Part shown: positions 13,259 to 13,570 of the stretch, one piece after another
Layout: each line of letters opens with the position of its first letter
How positions within the stretch are numbered: position 1 is the first letter of the stretch
Assembly (NCBI GenBank): GCA_021817645.1
Contig: JAKAGH010000045.1
Coordinates: forward strand, 1-13,570
DNA length: 13,570 bases
Direction of reading: 5' to 3'
Source of the DNA: Deltaproteobacteria bacterium
GTDB lineage: Bacteria > Desulfobacterota > Desulfobaccia > Desulfobaccales > 0-14-0-80-60-11
Program-made: the position numbers and the translations under genes
Notes under the pieces: generated by a model
What the model was told of the DNA's origin: nothing
Database searches by the model: none
Seen by the model: only the letters and a program-made list of their open reading frames with translations

Positions 13259-13291
13259 CCCCCCTTTTCTAAAGAGGGGGCAGGGGGGATT
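13259..13291. repeat. C-run/G-run intergenic hairpin repeat after ymdB
   Basis: cccccc (13259-13264) followed by tttt pairs with aaagaggggg (13271-13280). A second G-run, gggggg, follows at 13283-13288 and could compete for the same C-run. Similar words are common in intergenic DNA of environmental bacteria. It may act as a terminator-like structure for rny-ymdB, but lacks a T-tail. Confidence 0.5.
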
Positions 13292-13377
13292 AGATCAGTG
13301 CCGGTTAATTCCTCTAAATATCAACTACAAAAAGGGACTTAAACCCCACCTGGCTCCCCCCTGCCGCCGGTTTTTCA

Positions 13378-13406
13378 TTGACGTTCTTCTCTCGTCTGCT
13401 TAAATA
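13378..13406 (+). promoter_or_regulatory. Possible sucC promoter
   Basis: TTGACG (13378-13383) and, 16 bp later, TTAAAT (13400-13405) resemble a sigma-70 promoter about 55 bp upstream of the sucC ATG. The position between the ymdB hairpin and sucC is suitable. The -10 is only a partial match. Confidence 0.45.
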
Positions 13407-13459
13407 AAAAATACTCGCTGATTATTCCCCTCGATATTTCATTCAGAAAAGGACCTTCC

Positions 13460-13570
13460 ATGAAAATTCACGAATATCAGGCCAAAGAATTGCTGAAGAA
13501 ATTTCAGGTGCCGGTGCCCCAGGGTGCGGTGGCCGACACCAACCGCGAGGCCCGGCAGGTGGCCGAGGAA
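13460..13570 (+). CDS. sucC: Succinyl-CoA synthetase beta subunit, N-terminal fragment (cut by window end)
   Basis: Only the first 37 codons are present; the frame is open to the window edge. The start MKIHEYQAKELLKKF followed by PVPQG is characteristic of the ADP-forming succinyl-CoA synthetase (succinate-CoA ligase) beta subunit, at the beginning of its ATP-grasp domain. The enzyme interconverts succinyl-CoA and succinate with ATP formation in the TCA cycle. The ATG at 13460 has aaaagga at 13447-13453. The alpha subunit (sucD) is expected downstream but cannot be seen. A related acyl-CoA synthetase beta subunit is possible but less likely. Confidence 0.88.
   Translation, partial: MKIHEYQAKELLKKFQVPVPQGAVADTNREARQVAEE

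Noticed and set aside
13209..13403. A 64-codon frame over the ymdB end and the following gap
   Set aside because: It starts inside ymdB, runs through the C/G-run repeat, and has no recognisable content.

Overview
This 13.6 kb window is chromosomal DNA of moderately high GC from a Gram-negative anaerobe. The best guess is a deltaproteobacterium in the broad sense (Desulfobacterota, Desulfobacca/Syntrophobacter-like). Three things support this. There is a peroxide-defence cluster built from a PerR-type regulator, a desulforedoxin-like protein and two rubrerythrins. There is a zapB-zapA / RNase Y / YmdB block of a kind I associate with such genomes. An outer-membrane beta-barrel enzyme implies lipopolysaccharide. 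The phylum assignment is inference; no rRNA is present.

Layout. 1-1269: the end of a very proline-rich repetitive protein, closed by a strong terminator. 1343-1549: an AT-rich island bounded by inverted 7-nt-periodic repeats, leading into enolase (1550-2842). 2980-3552: a PagL-like outer-membrane lipid A deacylase, then another strong terminator. 3680-5298: a co-directional oxidative-stress operon, perR, a 41-residue desulforedoxin-like gene, rubrerythrin and reverse rubrerythrin. RNase III follows convergently on the minus strand (5376-6122). Between RNase III and the divergent fur gene lie about 540 bp of stacked repeats with no credible gene. 6662-7385: a fur-feoA pair with a Fur-box-like operator and no feoB in view. 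7626-9887: RecD2 helicase, followed tightly by zapB and zapA. 10453-10890 is non-coding but rich in strong hairpins and is a candidate 6S RNA and/or rny leader. RNase Y (10891-12456) and a YmdB-type phosphodiesterase (12469-13251) follow, and the window ends in the first 37 codons of succinyl-CoA synthetase beta (sucC).

How it works together. The PerR operon pairs a peroxide sensor with non-haem iron peroxidases and a small electron carrier, matching the known peroxide reduction scheme of anaerobes. The Fur-FeoA pair links iron sensing with ferrous iron uptake. RNase III, the candidate small RNA, RNase Y and YmdB make the second half rich in RNA metabolism. The recD2-zapB-zapA run combines recombination and repair with Z-ring assembly. 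The most unusual feature is a set of three intergenic elements (near 1362-1532, 5302-5380 and 7385-7509). Each is made of degenerate 7-nt units beginning AG, and each has an inverted partner arm. Each locus uses a different heptamer, and two of them run into the stop codon of the adjacent gene.
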